In this document: piece after piece, positions 10,186 to 18,871 of the stretch
Layout of the letters: every line of letters begins with the position of its first letter
Position numbering within the stretch: the first letter of the stretch is position 1
Source of the DNA: Planctomycetaceae bacterium
GTDB lineage: Bacteria; Planctomycetota; Planctomycetia; Pirellulales; PNKZ01
Length of the DNA: 45,540 bases
NCBI GenBank assembly: GCA_016793115.1
Contig: JAEUIN010000272.1
Coordinates: forward strand, 1-45,540
Direction of reading: 5' to 3'
Made by a program: the position numbers and the translations under genes
The notes under the pieces: model-generated
Told to the model about the DNA's origin: nothing
Databases searched by the model: none
The model's input: the letters and a program-made list of their open reading frames with translations, nothing else

Positions 10186-10189
10186 TTTT
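10150..10189 (+). terminator. Intrinsic terminator in the leuA leader
   Basis: A 13-bp stem with one G-U pair (10150-10162 with 10173-10185) and a 10-base A-rich loop runs straight into TTTTTTCGTTTT. It lies upstream of leuA with no other plus-strand gene before it except the leader peptide, so its role must be attenuation of leuA. Confidence 0.9.
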
Positions 10190-10276
10190 CGTTTTCGTCA
10201 CCCAGTTCTAGGTTCGGAGTTTGAGGATCGACGTTAGAGTTACCTTGGCCGGCGAATTGAAATAAGGATTACGACC

Positions 10277-11884
10277 ATGTCCGAAGTGCGCTCCATCAAA
10301 ATTTTCGATACGACCTTGCGCGACGGCGAGCAATCGCCCGGTTGCAGCATGAACAAGGCCGAAAAGCTGGAGTTGGCCCAGGCACTGGTCGATCTCGGCG
10401 TCGACATCATCGAAGCCGGCTTCCCGATCGCCTCGCCCGACGATTTTGACGCCGTCCGCGAGATCGCCGGCACGATTCGCGGCAGCACTATTTGCGGCTT
10501 GGCCCGCTGCAATGAACAAGACATCGATCGGGCTTGGGAAGCGCTTAAGGCGGCCAAGCAGCCGCGGATCCACGTGTTTCTCGCCACGAGCGCCATTCAT
10601 CGCGAGTTCAAGCTCAAGATGACGCGTGAGGAAATCGTGGCTCGTGCGGTGGCCGGCGTGAAGCGCGCCGTAGGCTATTGCGACGACGTCGAGTTCTCAC
10701 CCGAAGATGCGGCCCGCACCGAAAGCGATTTCTTGTGCCAAGTGGTCGAAGCGGCGATCGACGCCGGCGCTACGACGATCAACATTCCCGACACGGTCGG
10801 CTACGCCACGCCGACGCACATGTCGAACGTCATCAAGAACTTGAAAAGCCGGGTGCCGAACATCGACAGATCGACGATCAGCATCCATTGCCACAACGAC
10901 CTCGGCTTGGCCGTGGCCAACAGCCTTGCGGCCGTCGAAGCCGGGGCGGGGCAGATCGAATGCACGATGAACGGCATCGGCGAGCGGGCCGGCAACTGCT
11001 CGCTGGAAGAAGTCGTGATGGCGCTCCGCACGCGGTTCGATTACTACCAGTGCACCACACACATCAACACTAAGCGGCTCGTGCCGACCAGCCGATTGTT
11101 GCAGAACATCACCGGCATGCAGGTGCAGCGCAACAAGGCGATCGTCGGCCGCAACGCCTTCGCGCATGAGGCCGGCATTCATCAAGACGGCATGCTCAAG
11201 GAACGCAGCACTTATGAAATCATGCGGCCGGAAGACGTCGGCCTGACGAAGACCGACTTGGTGCTCGGCAAGCATAGCGGCCGCGCGGCCTTGGCCGATC
11301 GCGCCAAAGCGCTCGGCTACCAACTCACCGGCGAGCAATTGCAAGAGGTGTTCGAGAAGTTCAAACGCCTCTGCGACAAGAAGAAGGAAGTTTACGACGC
11401 CGACATCGCGGCGATTATCGAACAGGAACTTCACGGCCTGCCGGAAGTCGAAGTCTGGACGATGACCGGCTACAAGCTTTCGGCCACGACCGGCACGACG
11501 CCGACGGTGGCGCTCACCTTGAAACGGGGGCAGCAGGAAACGACTAAGGAAGTCGCGCAGGGCGACGGTCCGTTCGACGCGCTGTTTTTAGCGATCGAGC
11601 AAATCACCGGCATTGAAGTCGTCTGCCGCGACTTTAGCGTGCATAGCGTCACGGTGGGGAAAGACGCTCAGGGGGAGGTTACGGTCGAGGTCGAGCACAA
11701 CGGCCAGCTTTATCGCGGCCGCGGCGTGTCGACCGACAGTGTCGAAGCCAGCGCCTTGGCGTTTCTGAACGCCGTGAATCGAGTGGCCGCGACCGCCGGC
11801 CGGCCGGCTCAGCGCGTGAGTCCGCACGAAGCCGCGGCGGCCGCGGTCGCGGCGCCCCCGGTAAAAGAGCCGACCGCGAAGTGA
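10277..11884 (+). CDS. leuA: 2-isopropylmalate synthase
   Basis: A 535-residue enzyme for the first committed step of leucine synthesis: acetyl-CoA plus 2-oxoisovalerate to 2-isopropylmalate. The TIM barrel has the catalytic [13 protein letters not shown] (Arg15, Asp16), metal-binding His204 and His206 in SIHCHNDLG, and the [13 protein letters not shown] segment. The linker with HEAGIHQDG and the C-terminal LeuA regulatory domain (about 395-515), which normally senses leucine, are present. AAGGA lies about 8 bases before the ATG. Transcriptional attenuation in the leader and likely feedback inhibition through the C-terminal domain give two levels of leucine control. The last 20 or so residues form an Ala/Pro-rich tail. 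Confidence 0.97.
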   Translation: MSEVRSIKIFDTTLRDGEQSPGCSMNKAEKLELAQALVDLGVDIIEAGFPIASPDDFDAVREIAGTIRGSTICGLARCNEQDIDRAWEALKAAKQPRIHVFLATSAIHREFKLKMTREEIVARAVAGVKRAVGYCDDVEFSPEDAARTESDFLCQVVEAAIDAGATTINIPDTVGYATPTHMSNVIKNLKSRVPNIDRSTISIHCHNDLGLAVANSLAAVEAGAGQIECTMNGIGERAGNCSLEEVVMALRTRFDYYQCTTHINTKRLVPTSRLLQNITGMQVQRNKAIVGRNAFAHEAGIHQDGMLKERSTYEIMRPEDVGLTKTDLVLGKHSGRAALADRAKALGYQLTGEQLQEVFEKFKRLCDKKKEVYDADIAAIIEQELHGLPEVEVWTMTGYKLSATTGTTPTVALTLKRGQQETTKEVAQGDGPFDALFLAIEQITGIEVVCRDFSVHSVTVGKDAQGEVTVEVEHNGQLYRGRGVSTDSVEASALAFLNAVNRVAATAGRPAQRVSPHEAAAAAVAAPPVKEPTAK

Positions 11885-11894
11885 AGACGTGTCA

Positions 11895-11942
11895 GCCGCC
11901 CTCTGTCCCCCTCCTCTTGCGGGAGCGACGAAGAGGGGCGGC
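11895..11942. terminator. Inverted repeat between convergent leuA and DUF420 gene
   Basis: GCCGCCCTCT (11895-11904) pairs with AGAGGGGCGGC (11932-11942) with one bulged G. An alternative inner stem, CCTCTT / AAGAGG, overlaps it. There is no strong T-run on either strand. It is probably the shared 3' boundary of the two converging genes. Confidence 0.5.
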
Positions 11943-11959
11943 GAAAACGATCGATCGAT

Positions 11960-12433
11960 TTACTTCGCGATGAAGGCCAGATAGTAAAACACCCAGCCGG
12001 TGATCGAGGTGCCGAGCATATCCAGCGCGGCGATCCAACCCCAACGTTTGTGCCATGCGCTGTGAGCGCACGGTCCTGGGGGCGACGGAATGTTGCGAAG
12101 CGCGCGCACGACGACCCAGGTCCACACCACGGCCGTCGTCACGGCGAAGCAAAGATGGACGACCAGCGATTTTATCACGACGCCGCTGCCGTAATACGGC
12201 GAAGCCGCGGCCCGCGCGCGCCAATCGGTGAAGAATCGCATGTCGACTTCGAACGCCGTGACCGCGATCAGCAGCACGAGGCTCAAGGTGACTTGCACCT
12301 GCTTGTGCAACTGGTAGTTCCGCCCCCGGCGCACCAAGGAGATGCTCCAAAACAGGATCGGCACCACGGCGAACATGGCCAAAAAGACCACGTCGAGCAT
12401 GATGGAAGCGCGGGTACCGAGGAAGCCGTTCAT
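11960..12433 (-). CDS. DUF420-family four-helix membrane protein
   Basis: A 157-residue integral membrane protein with four predicted transmembrane segments (about 11-33, 47-66, 84-108, 131-155) and conserved-looking histidines (NYQLHKQ, VVHLCF, CAHSAWHKRWG). This spacing of His at helix ends resembles DUF420 (YozB/CtaM-like), whose studied members help assemble haem-copper oxidases. The ATG at 12433 gives MNGFLGTRASIML. An upstream extension would run into the tRNA and was rejected, although this ATG has no clear ribosome binding site. No oxidase genes are nearby, so the oxidase link is from the family only. Confidence 0.72.
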   Translation of the reverse strand: MNGFLGTRASIMLDVVFLAMFAVVPILFWSISLVRRGRNYQLHKQVQVTLSLVLLIAVTAFEVDMRFFTDWRARAAASPYYGSGVVIKSLVVHLCFAVTTAVVWTWVVVRALRNIPSPPGPCAHSAWHKRWGWIAALDMLGTSITGWVFYYLAFIAK

Positions 12434-12662
12434 GTGAGGAGAGTCGCGGCGGCGGATGAAACTCGGGGCGTATGCTACCGTTAACCCGTATCGGAAGGGA
12501 AGCGGCGCAGCTTGAGCGGGCCGCGGTAAACCGTAGCAATTGGCAGAGCTTTGACATTTCGATACGATTTGGCCGTGCGACCGCGGCACATGCGGCGAGT
12601 GCCGGCACAAAACCGACGATCGCCGCTCGGCCGAGCGCACTTGCATCAAGTACGGCCGATTC
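12434..12662. other. Intergenic region upstream of tRNA-Leu
   Basis: No gene is seen. A perfect TTGACA occurs at 12551-12556, but no matching -10 element lies 15-19 bases downstream. Confidence 0.4.
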
Positions 12663-12749
12663 GGCTGGGTGGCGAAATAGGCAGACGCACAGGACTTAAA
12701 ATCCTGGGGTGGGTAAACCACCGTACGGGTTCGATTCCCGTCCCAGCTA
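12663..12749 (+). tRNA. tRNA-Leu(UAA)
   Basis: An 87-base class II tRNA. The acceptor stem GGCTGGG pairs with CCCAGCT, leaving a G-U first pair, and A12749 is the discriminator. The D-arm has the leucine-type TGGCGAAAT...GGCAGACGCA. The anticodon arm CAGGA-CTTAAAA-TCCTG has anticodon TAA at 12697-12699. A long variable arm is present, and the T-arm is ACGGG-TTCGATT-CCCGT. CCA is not encoded. It reads the UUA codon, one of the Leu codons in the leuA leader peptide encoded 2.6 kb away. Confidence 0.96.
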
Positions 12750-12803
12750 CTTTTTCCGGCTCAAAAGCTCAGCGAGTCCTCCCGCGATTTGACGCGTTTA
12801 TCT

Positions 12804-12838
12804 GCCTCTTCGCCGGCATGCGGCGCCGGCGAAGAGGC
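12804..12838. terminator. Perfect 14-bp hairpin after tRNA-Leu
   Basis: GCCTCTTCGCCGGC (12804-12817) and its exact inverse (12825-12838) flank a 7-base loop. It lies between the tRNA and the convergent 158-residue gene, so it could end either transcript. No T-run follows on either strand. The tRNA is followed at once by CTTTTTCC, which may be its own end signal. Confidence 0.6.
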
Positions 12839-12854
12839 GTTCATCGCTCGATTT

Positions 12855-13331
12855 TTACCACGGCCAGGAAACCGTCGCCGTTGCGGTGGCGGTGAACCCG
12901 AGATTTCGCCGAGACGTCGACTTGTTGCCGGGCGAAAAGGTGATCGCACCTTCGTCCGACGTGATCCGCTGCAACACCGTCCACGAATCGGAATCGTCGT
13001 CGTTGGGCTCCATCGCATTAGCGGAGATGCGGAACGTTATCTGCGTGCCGTCCGGCAAGACGATGACTTTGACGATCTCTTCCGCCACCCGGGCGATCGG
13101 GATCGGAAAGATCGGAATCGACGGGATCTTGTACTGAATGCCGTTCAGGTCGATGTCGATGTCTTGCAACTGGATGCCGAGAACACCGGTGGCAGAGGCA
13201 TCGGAACGACCGCCGCCCCGCACCGACCGCTTTTTCGATTCCTCGGCGGTCGCCGCGGGCACGCCGGCCGCAGCCGCAAGTCCCGCCGCAATTCCGCCGA
13301 TTATGGCCCCTCGACGTGTCAACTCGTCCAT
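12855..13331 (-). CDS. Exported protein of unknown function
   Basis: A 158-residue protein not recognised from any family. The N-terminus MDELTRRGAIIGGIAAGLAAAAG has a twin arginine followed by a hydrophobic stretch and an Ala-rich cleavage region, so Sec or Tat export is plausible. The mature part is Ile/Pro-rich around 52-80 (IPSIPIFPIPIARVAEEIVK), then looks beta-rich, ending TATATATVSWPW. A GGAG box lies about 10 bases before the ATG. It stands alone between a tRNA and a small membrane-protein gene. Confidence 0.65.
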   Translation of the reverse strand: MDELTRRGAIIGGIAAGLAAAAGVPAATAEESKKRSVRGGGRSDASATGVLGIQLQDIDIDLNGIQYKIPSIPIFPIPIARVAEEIVKVIVLPDGTQITFRISANAMEPNDDDSDSWTVLQRITSDEGAITFSPGNKSTSRRNLGFTATATATVSWPW

Positions 13332-13503
13332 AATTGAGATCTCCGGAGGCCCGAACGCCGATCGCTCGCACTGTGCGAATCGTTATTTTGCCGGCCGTTC
13401 GAGGCCTAGAGATTTTGCGAAGGTAGACTGACATACGTCTGTCAGTCCTCCGCGGAAGTCGTCGCGAAATATCGGTCGCTTTGCTCACCCCAAGGCGCGA
13501 ACG

Positions 13504-13623
13504 ATGTCTAGGCACCTGTGCGTCGCCGCCGTTTGGATTTATCAAAACGAGCTGCTCTTGGCGGGGATGATCGTGGTCATCGCCTTGCTGCTGATTGCGC
13601 GTCAAAGACGACGGCGTAAATGA
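13504..13623 (+). CDS. Small single-pass membrane protein (39 residues)
   Basis: A short frame starting MSRHLCVAAVWIYQNELLL has one hydrophobic helix (about 19-32, LLLAGMIVVIALLL) and a strongly basic tail, RQRRRRK. An AAGG lies about 10 bases before the ATG. The composition fits a small inner-membrane protein with a cytoplasmic basic end. It lies between two minus-strand genes and has no known homologue that I recognise. It could be a chance frame, but the charge pattern is unlike that of random GC-rich frames nearby. Confidence 0.42.
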   Translation: MSRHLCVAAVWIYQNELLLAGMIVVIALLLIARQRRRRK

Positions 13624-13678
13624 CCGCCGATCGGTTGCGAGATCACTCAACCTCGCGGCGGCCCACGCAGGGAGCGCG

Positions 13679-14854
13679 TCAACGGCCTGCGCGGCGAGCG
13701 GCGGCTCGTCGGCCGACGACGGCGCCCAGGATCGACGCCGCCAGGCCCGCGGCGACGGCGACGATCGCCGACGGCTTCGAGACGACGACGTCGCACGCGA
13801 TCGCCCCGGTTGCGACGCGAGCCACATTGACTGCCGTTGTCGCCGCCGTTTCCCAGCCCGGGGCGCGCTCCGCGACATAACGCGCGACCGCCGCAAGTGC
13901 GGCGACGACCACAACGGCCGCGGCGACGGGTATTCCGACCAGGGCCGCCAAACCGATCCCGAAAAAACCGGCGACGAACGCGGCGACGAAACCGTGGGCA
14001 AGATCGAGATGCCCGGCCGCGAAGGGACGCGCACGGCGCAGTTCGTCGCGACGATGAGATGCGACTGCTAACAGGTCGGCGGCGATGCCGACCGCAAGTG
14101 CCAAGCAATTTAAACTGAGAAACGCTACGAACGTACGGCTAAGACGCTCCGCATCGACGTGGGAGGCGAACACAAGCGGGACGAACACGAGCAAATTGGC
14201 GAGCCACTCGGAGATCGGCGACATTCCCAGCCACGCCGGCCACGCGGCGGGGCGATCGTAGAATTCCCGCACGACGTTGTTCCCCTCCCGCGCCCGACGC
14301 GCAATCGTCGCCGGGCAATTGACGAGTAATGCCGAGCGGGCGGCGCGCCACACCGGCAAGTCGGCACGTGAGTTGCCGATGTAGTCGAAGCCGGCCGCTC
14401 CGAATTCGTTCACGAGCCGGTCGCGCTTTTGCCGACCGGTCATCCGCGCGAGCCGGTCGCCCGAGATCACCTGATCGAAGATGCCGAGATGCTGCGCAAT
14501 GCGATCGGCGTTGCGCTCATTGGCCCCGGTGACAAGCAACAGTTTCCGGCCCGCCGCGCGGTATTCCGCCAAGCAGGCGAGCAACGGTTGATGATAAGGA
14601 AGAGCGGCGGGATCGATCGTCGCTCGCGAAGCCACTTCGTGCTTGAAATGGGCCCGGCCGCGGAGCAGCCACAGAGGGGCGAGCAGCAAATCCCACGGCC
14701 GCCGTCCGACGAGTTCGACGAGCCCCTCGACGAAGACGTCGGTCCGCAACAAGGTTCCATCGAGATCGACGCACAGCGGCGGTTCGGAGCACTGCGAAGC
14801 CGAGGCGGCGGCAGACCCGTCGCTCGGCGCCGATTCCGAATACGATTGCGTCAC
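13679..14854 (-). CDS. HAD phosphatase fused to a degenerate UbiA-like membrane domain
   Basis: A 391-residue fusion. The HAD part is intact: nucleophile Asp30 and Asp32 in VDLDGTLL, the Thr motif LLVTGANERNAD, and IGNSRADLPVW. From about 212 it resembles UbiA prenyltransferases (SEWLANLLVFVPL), but the metal motif NDxxDxxxD reads ADLLAVASH: Asp260 is kept, Asn259 is Ala, and the other two Asp are Ala263 and His267. The second Asp motif is not recognisable, and the protein is about 100 residues shorter than usual HAD-UbiA fusions. Full fusions make polyprenyl-phosphate sugars. This one may keep only phosphatase activity or act as a partner. It starts with GTG after a GAGGG box. Confidence 0.75.
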   Translation of the reverse strand: MTQSYSESAPSDGSAAASASQCSEPPLCVDLDGTLLRTDVFVEGLVELVGRRPWDLLLAPLWLLRGRAHFKHEVASRATIDPAALPYHQPLLACLAEYRAAGRKLLLVTGANERNADRIAQHLGIFDQVISGDRLARMTGRQKRDRLVNEFGAAGFDYIGNSRADLPVWRAARSALLVNCPATIARRAREGNNVVREFYDRPAAWPAWLGMSPISEWLANLLVFVPLVFASHVDAERLSRTFVAFLSLNCLALAVGIAADLLAVASHRRDELRRARPFAAGHLDLAHGFVAAFVAGFFGIGLAALVGIPVAAAVVVVAALAAVARYVAERAPGWETAATTAVNVARVATGAIACDVVVSKPSAIVAVAAGLAASILGAVVGRRAAARRAGR

Positions 14855-14980
14855 GAGGCCCTCGAATCGTTGCCGAAATATCGCCGCCGCGCCGGAAAGA
14901 ACACCCTAGTTTCTACGGATTCCCTCATTATAGTTAGGGGCTTCATCGCAGCTAGAGAGCCGGGCCGACCGGTCCGTCGC

Positions 14981-15946
14981 ATGTTTATGTCCGATCCGGC
15001 GATTCCGCGGACGTTTCGACCTTTGGGTGACTTTTCCGCGATGACGGCCGCGCTGGCTCGCGCGTCGCAACTCCCCCTGGAAACGGTCGCCTCGCGCTTG
15101 CGGCGCGAGCTGGACGCGCTCGGTCGCAACGTCTGCGACGATCTCGCCGCGTACGACGCGCGGCCGTACGAATGGAGCGACGCGCTGGCGGAGTTCTACG
15201 AGCGAACGTCGGCCTTTCTGTTCGAATCGCTCGCGTGGAACGATATGCCGACCAAACAGGCCATGCGGAATTGGATCGTCGCCTACCTGCGACGAACGGG
15301 TCGCGCGAACCAGCGGGTCTTATGCTGCGGCGACGGACTGGGCTTCGACAGCACGGCTCTGGCGCTCGCCGGGGCGCAAGCGGCCTACTTCGAGGTGTCG
15401 AGCGCATGTCGCAAGTTCGCCGCCGAGGTGTTCGCCACGAACGGCGCGCAAGTTGAAATGCTCGACTCGCTCGCGGCCGTCGACGAAGGATCATTCGACG
15501 TCGTCGTCTGCCTCGACGTGTTGGAGCACGTTCCCTCGCCGAGCCGCTTCGTCGGCGAACTGGCGCGCCTCATTCGGCCGGGAGGGCTGCTCGTCTCTCA
15601 TGCGCCGTTTTGGTTGCTCGACGCGGCCACGCCGACGCACTTACGCGAGAATCTGCAATACAGCGGAGATTGGCGCCGGCTCTACGGCGCGCACGGCCTG
15701 CGGCCGATCGCAGGGCGCTACTTTTGGAATCCGATCGTGCTGCAAAAAGAGGGAGGCGCCGCGACGAGCGGCCGGTTGCGCGATCGAGCCATCCCGACTT
15801 GCGGCGGAGTTTGGCTTAAGCTGCAACGACTTTGGCCCGCGCCGATGCAATTAGTGGTACGACGCATGCTGCAAGGGGAGCAGCGAGCTCGCCGCAAGGC
15901 GTTGCTCGGCAGTTCGGCGACGCACTCCGCCGGCGAGCCGCGCTAG
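14981..15946 (+). CDS. Class I SAM-dependent methyltransferase
   Basis: A 321-residue protein with a Rossmann methyltransferase core at about 110-230. Motif I is VLCCGDGLGFDSTALALAGA, and the post-motif region is VVVCLDVLEHVPSPSRF followed by LIRPGGLLVSHAP. The C-terminal third is basic. The substrate is unknown; the adjacent glycosyltransferase genes suggest a sugar or glycolipid. Two in-frame ATGs (14981, 14987) lack a ribosome binding site, so the start is uncertain by two codons. Its TAG stop shares the CTAG tetranucleotide at 15943-15946 with the stop of the convergent membrane protein. Confidence 0.85.
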   Translation: MFMSDPAIPRTFRPLGDFSAMTAALARASQLPLETVASRLRRELDALGRNVCDDLAAYDARPYEWSDALAEFYERTSAFLFESLAWNDMPTKQAMRNWIVAYLRRTGRANQRVLCCGDGLGFDSTALALAGAQAAYFEVSSACRKFAAEVFATNGAQVEMLDSLAAVDEGSFDVVVCLDVLEHVPSPSRFVGELARLIRPGGLLVSHAPFWLLDAATPTHLRENLQYSGDWRRLYGAHGLRPIAGRYFWNPIVLQKEGGAATSGRLRDRAIPTCGGVWLKLQRLWPAPMQLVVRRMLQGEQRARRKALLGSSATHSAGEPR

Positions 15947-17937
15947 GGCCGACGCACGAAGAGCCGCCAACGGCCGAACGTGCCGACGTCCGCGAACTTC
16001 GACGAGTTCGCGGCAAACTCCGCGCCCGCCAAGTCGTCGCTAACCAATAGGTATTCGCTCCGCGACTCCGCCGTCAGCTCGTCGAACGCCGCACGCGTCG
16101 GTCGCTCCGTCGGCGCGCCGGGGTAATCGGGCGGATTCACGCCGGCGCGGGTCATCGCATCGCGCTTGGCAAGGTAGCCCGGCGTCTGCGACCAGTGGCC
16201 GGCGAACGCGCGGACCGGTCCGATCGCCGCCAGCGTCCGCGCCGAGCGTACGTCGCACAACAGCGAAGGAAACCGCTCGGGAGATCGCTCGCGTAGCGCA
16301 CTCGCAACATTCTGCAACTGACCGTCGTAGTAGTACGGTTGATATCCGTACACCAAAAGCCCGAACGACGTAAAGAAGAACAGCACCCCGACGACGCACG
16401 CTGCGGCGCGGCCCGCCGTGCGGCGCAAGGGCGACGCCGCGGCGGCGATTCGCTCAAGTAACAACGACCATCCGTGGCCCGCCATGACGCAGAACGGAAT
16501 ATAAAGCCCGGCGCAGAAACGGGTCGTCGCCGCGACATTGACGACGATCAGCAAGAACCCGACGACGGTCGTCCAATCGGCCAACCACAGCGCGCCGCGC
16601 AAGCGGCGACTGCGGTACACGTCGACGCAGCCGTACAGCGCCGTCGGCAAGATGCAGGCGTAGCCGATCAGCCACGACCACCAGGGCCGCCAGTCGCTCA
16701 GCGTCGCGACGGCGAACTCTTCGTACACCGGATGCCGCATGACCCAAGCGTAGTACAACGCGGGCGGCACCGAGGCGACGAGCAGCAAGACGCAGATTCC
16801 GAAGCGTAATGCCAGGCGCGAGCGTTCGTCGCGGCGGGCCAACGACAACAAGAATGAGGACCCGAAACTGCCGAGGATCATCATCCCTTCATACGGATGA
16901 GAGGCGACGAGAAAGACTTCCAAGCAGAAAGCGGCGAGCAACTTGCCCCAAGGAATCGGCCGACCTTCGAGCTGCGCCCGTTCCGCTTGCAGCAGCAAGA
17001 GTACGATCACGCTCGTCAGCAAGAAGCAAAACGCCTGATAAGGAAAGCAAAGAAACGGCGAGAACGTCGTCGCGTCGATAAACAACGCGTCGCAGCCCAT
17101 AAGCAACGGCAAACCGAACTGCAGATGGAGGAACGTAGTTAATCCGGTCAATCCCGAGGAATAGGCGGCGAACACGGCCGCCCAGCGAGCGGCGACGGCC
17201 CCCAAGCCGACCGTCTTGGCGATCGCGTACACGCAGAAAATCGTGCCGATCGCGCCCAGGAAGCCGGCCAAATTCAGCACGCCCGGCAGCGCCGTGCCGG
17301 TCCACCTCGCGGCTTTGCCGAGCAGCCAAAAGTACGGATTGAAAAACACCTCGGCGCTCGGTTCCGTCGTAAACAGCACCGAAAACAAGTTGCGACCGTA
17401 TTGCGACTGCACGGCCCAACTCAGGTAATTCAGATTGTCGACGTCGTTCAGCAAGAAGCCGGTCGAGATCTGCGCGTTGGCCGGATCGTCGTCGAAGCCG
17501 AAGCCTGCCCCGACGGCCCAGCGATAGCCGACGATGTGCGTCGCCCAAGCCACGACGAGCGCGACCGGAAAGAAGTCGCACGGTCCGCCGCGAAAGAGTC
17601 CGGCACGCCACAGCGCGACCGCTGCGGAAACGACGAGAAAGACGCCGCCGAGAACGAGCATCAAGCGCCGTAAGCGATCGACCGTGAGCGGGGCGTAGCC
17701 CATCGCACCGCCGATCGGCTCGCGCTGGGCAATCGTCGCGGCGACGATGCCGTCGGCACCGACGTCCATCGGCTGAGCCAGCTTGGCCGGCTGCAATTGC
17801 TCGATCACGGTTCGCTGGAAGCCATCAGGCAGCGCCGCCGCGGCAAAACAAAGCAATGCCGCCGCGAACCACACGGCAGATCTGGAGAATCGAGCGAGCA
17901 AGCCGAACCCTCGGAATGTGGAAGCGATACGCCGCAC
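15943..17937 (-). CDS. Polytopic membrane protein, GT-C glycosyltransferase-like
   Basis: A 664-residue protein with about 12 hydrophobic segments and a soluble C-terminal region of about 130 residues. The large first loop contains GFGFDDDPANAQ and NDVDNLNYLSWA, acidic and aromatic features like those of GT-C enzymes that use polyprenyl-phosphate sugars. Family assignment is by layout only. The GTG start is supported by AGGGAG five bases upstream. It is last in a minus-strand run after the epimerase and the GT2, which could supply a lipid-linked sugar for it to transfer on the outer face of the membrane. Confidence 0.65.
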   Translation of the reverse strand: MRRIASTFRGFGLLARFSRSAVWFAAALLCFAAAALPDGFQRTVIEQLQPAKLAQPMDVGADGIVAATIAQREPIGGAMGYAPLTVDRLRRLMLVLGGVFLVVSAAVALWRAGLFRGGPCDFFPVALVVAWATHIVGYRWAVGAGFGFDDDPANAQISTGFLLNDVDNLNYLSWAVQSQYGRNLFSVLFTTEPSAEVFFNPYFWLLGKAARWTGTALPGVLNLAGFLGAIGTIFCVYAIAKTVGLGAVAARWAAVFAAYSSGLTGLTTFLHLQFGLPLLMGCDALFIDATTFSPFLCFPYQAFCFLLTSVIVLLLLQAERAQLEGRPIPWGKLLAAFCLEVFLVASHPYEGMMILGSFGSSFLLSLARRDERSRLALRFGICVLLLVASVPPALYYAWVMRHPVYEEFAVATLSDWRPWWSWLIGYACILPTALYGCVDVYRSRRLRGALWLADWTTVVGFLLIVVNVAATTRFCAGLYIPFCVMAGHGWSLLLERIAAAASPLRRTAGRAAACVVGVLFFFTSFGLLVYGYQPYYYDGQLQNVASALRERSPERFPSLLCDVRSARTLAAIGPVRAFAGHWSQTPGYLAKRDAMTRAGVNPPDYPGAPTERPTRAAFDELTAESRSEYLLVSDDLAGAEFAANSSKFADVGTFGRWRLFVRRP

Positions 17938-17985
17938 GACGCTCCCTGCGGCCGAGAATGTGATAGCCGATGCCGCTGCTCGGCG

Positions 17986-18858
17986 TCAATTCGCCGCTTC
18001 GCGCGCGCCGGCTTCCGCGTCGAGCCGTTGCTCGAGTTGAGCCATGCGCAGGCTCATCGATTGCATGCGCGATTCAAGCCGGTCGACGCGGTTTTCGGCC
18101 CGCGTGCGATGCGCCAACCGTTCCGCCAAGATGTCGTCGGAAATCAACACTTTGTCCGCGTACACACGGAGCAGCGTGGCCAAGTAGCGCCGGCCCATTT
18201 CTCTTATCTTCAAGTTGGACGAACCCCACGTGCGCCCCGTCCAAGAAATCGGAATCTGGGCGATGTTGTATTTGCGGATCAGCGCCTGCAGCGACATTTC
18301 GATCGTGATGTTGAAGTGGCAGCTGAGGTACGGCCCGCACTCGCGCACGACTTCGGTGCGATACGCCTTGAAGGCGTTGGTCAGATCGTTGAACGGACAG
18401 CGAAACATCCACTGCATCAACTTGTTGACGATGCGATTGACGATCAGCTTGCCGCGGGGATAGTCGACGACTTTCGCCCCCTTGATAAAACGCGAGCCGA
18501 ACACGCAATCGAAACCTTCGCAGATCTTGCGGTAGTAGGCGACGACGTCGGACGGATGATCGGAGGAATCCGCCATCACGATTACGACTACGTCGCCCGT
18601 CACCGCGTCAAGTCCGGAGCGGATCGCCCGTCCAAAGCCGCCGGGCGGGGTGCGATTGACCGTGCGAATGCACGGGTCGGCCTGCATCAATTCCCCGATC
18701 ACGCGCTCGGTGCCGTCGCGGCTGTTGTCGTTGACGAGCACGAACTCGTAGGGAACACCTTCCGCGCGCAGCGTCGCTTGCAAATCGGCCACCGTCCGCG
18801 GCAAATTACGCTCTTCGTTGTAAGCCGGAATGACGATCGACAATTGCAGGCGATTCAT
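17986..18858 (-). CDS. GT2 glycosyltransferase, dolichol-phosphate mannosyltransferase-like
   Basis: A 290-residue GT-A fold enzyme starting LSIVIPAYNEERNLPRTV. It has NDNSRDGTE, the aspartate motif MADSSDHPSD, and the typical GSRFIKG segment. Such enzymes link a nucleotide sugar to polyprenyl phosphate. The last 40 residues form a short coiled coil (RVDRLESRMQSMSLRMAQLE) in place of the transmembrane pair found in many relatives, suggesting oligomerisation or partner binding. The ATG at 18858 lies 13 bases after the epimerase stop. An ATG at 18903 would overlap the epimerase gene. Confidence 0.9.
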   Translation of the reverse strand: MNRLQLSIVIPAYNEERNLPRTVADLQATLRAEGVPYEFVLVNDNSRDGTERVIGELMQADPCIRTVNRTPPGGFGRAIRSGLDAVTGDVVVIVMADSSDHPSDVVAYYRKICEGFDCVFGSRFIKGAKVVDYPRGKLIVNRIVNKLMQWMFRCPFNDLTNAFKAYRTEVVRECGPYLSCHFNITIEMSLQALIRKYNIAQIPISWTGRTWGSSNLKIREMGRRYLATLLRVYADKVLISDDILAERLAHRTRAENRVDRLESRMQSMSLRMAQLEQRLDAEAGAREAAN

Positions 18859-18871
18859 GGCGTGGTCCCGG

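Noticed and set aside
10037..10276. T-box or leucine-sensing riboswitch instead of a leader peptide
   Set aside because: No T-box sequence was seen. The Leu-codon run and antiterminator overlap with the peptide stop fit ribosome-mediated attenuation better.
12551..12580. Promoter for tRNA-Leu from a perfect TTGACA
   Set aside because: No acceptable -10 element lies at 15-19 bases spacing. TACGAT is only 6 bases away.
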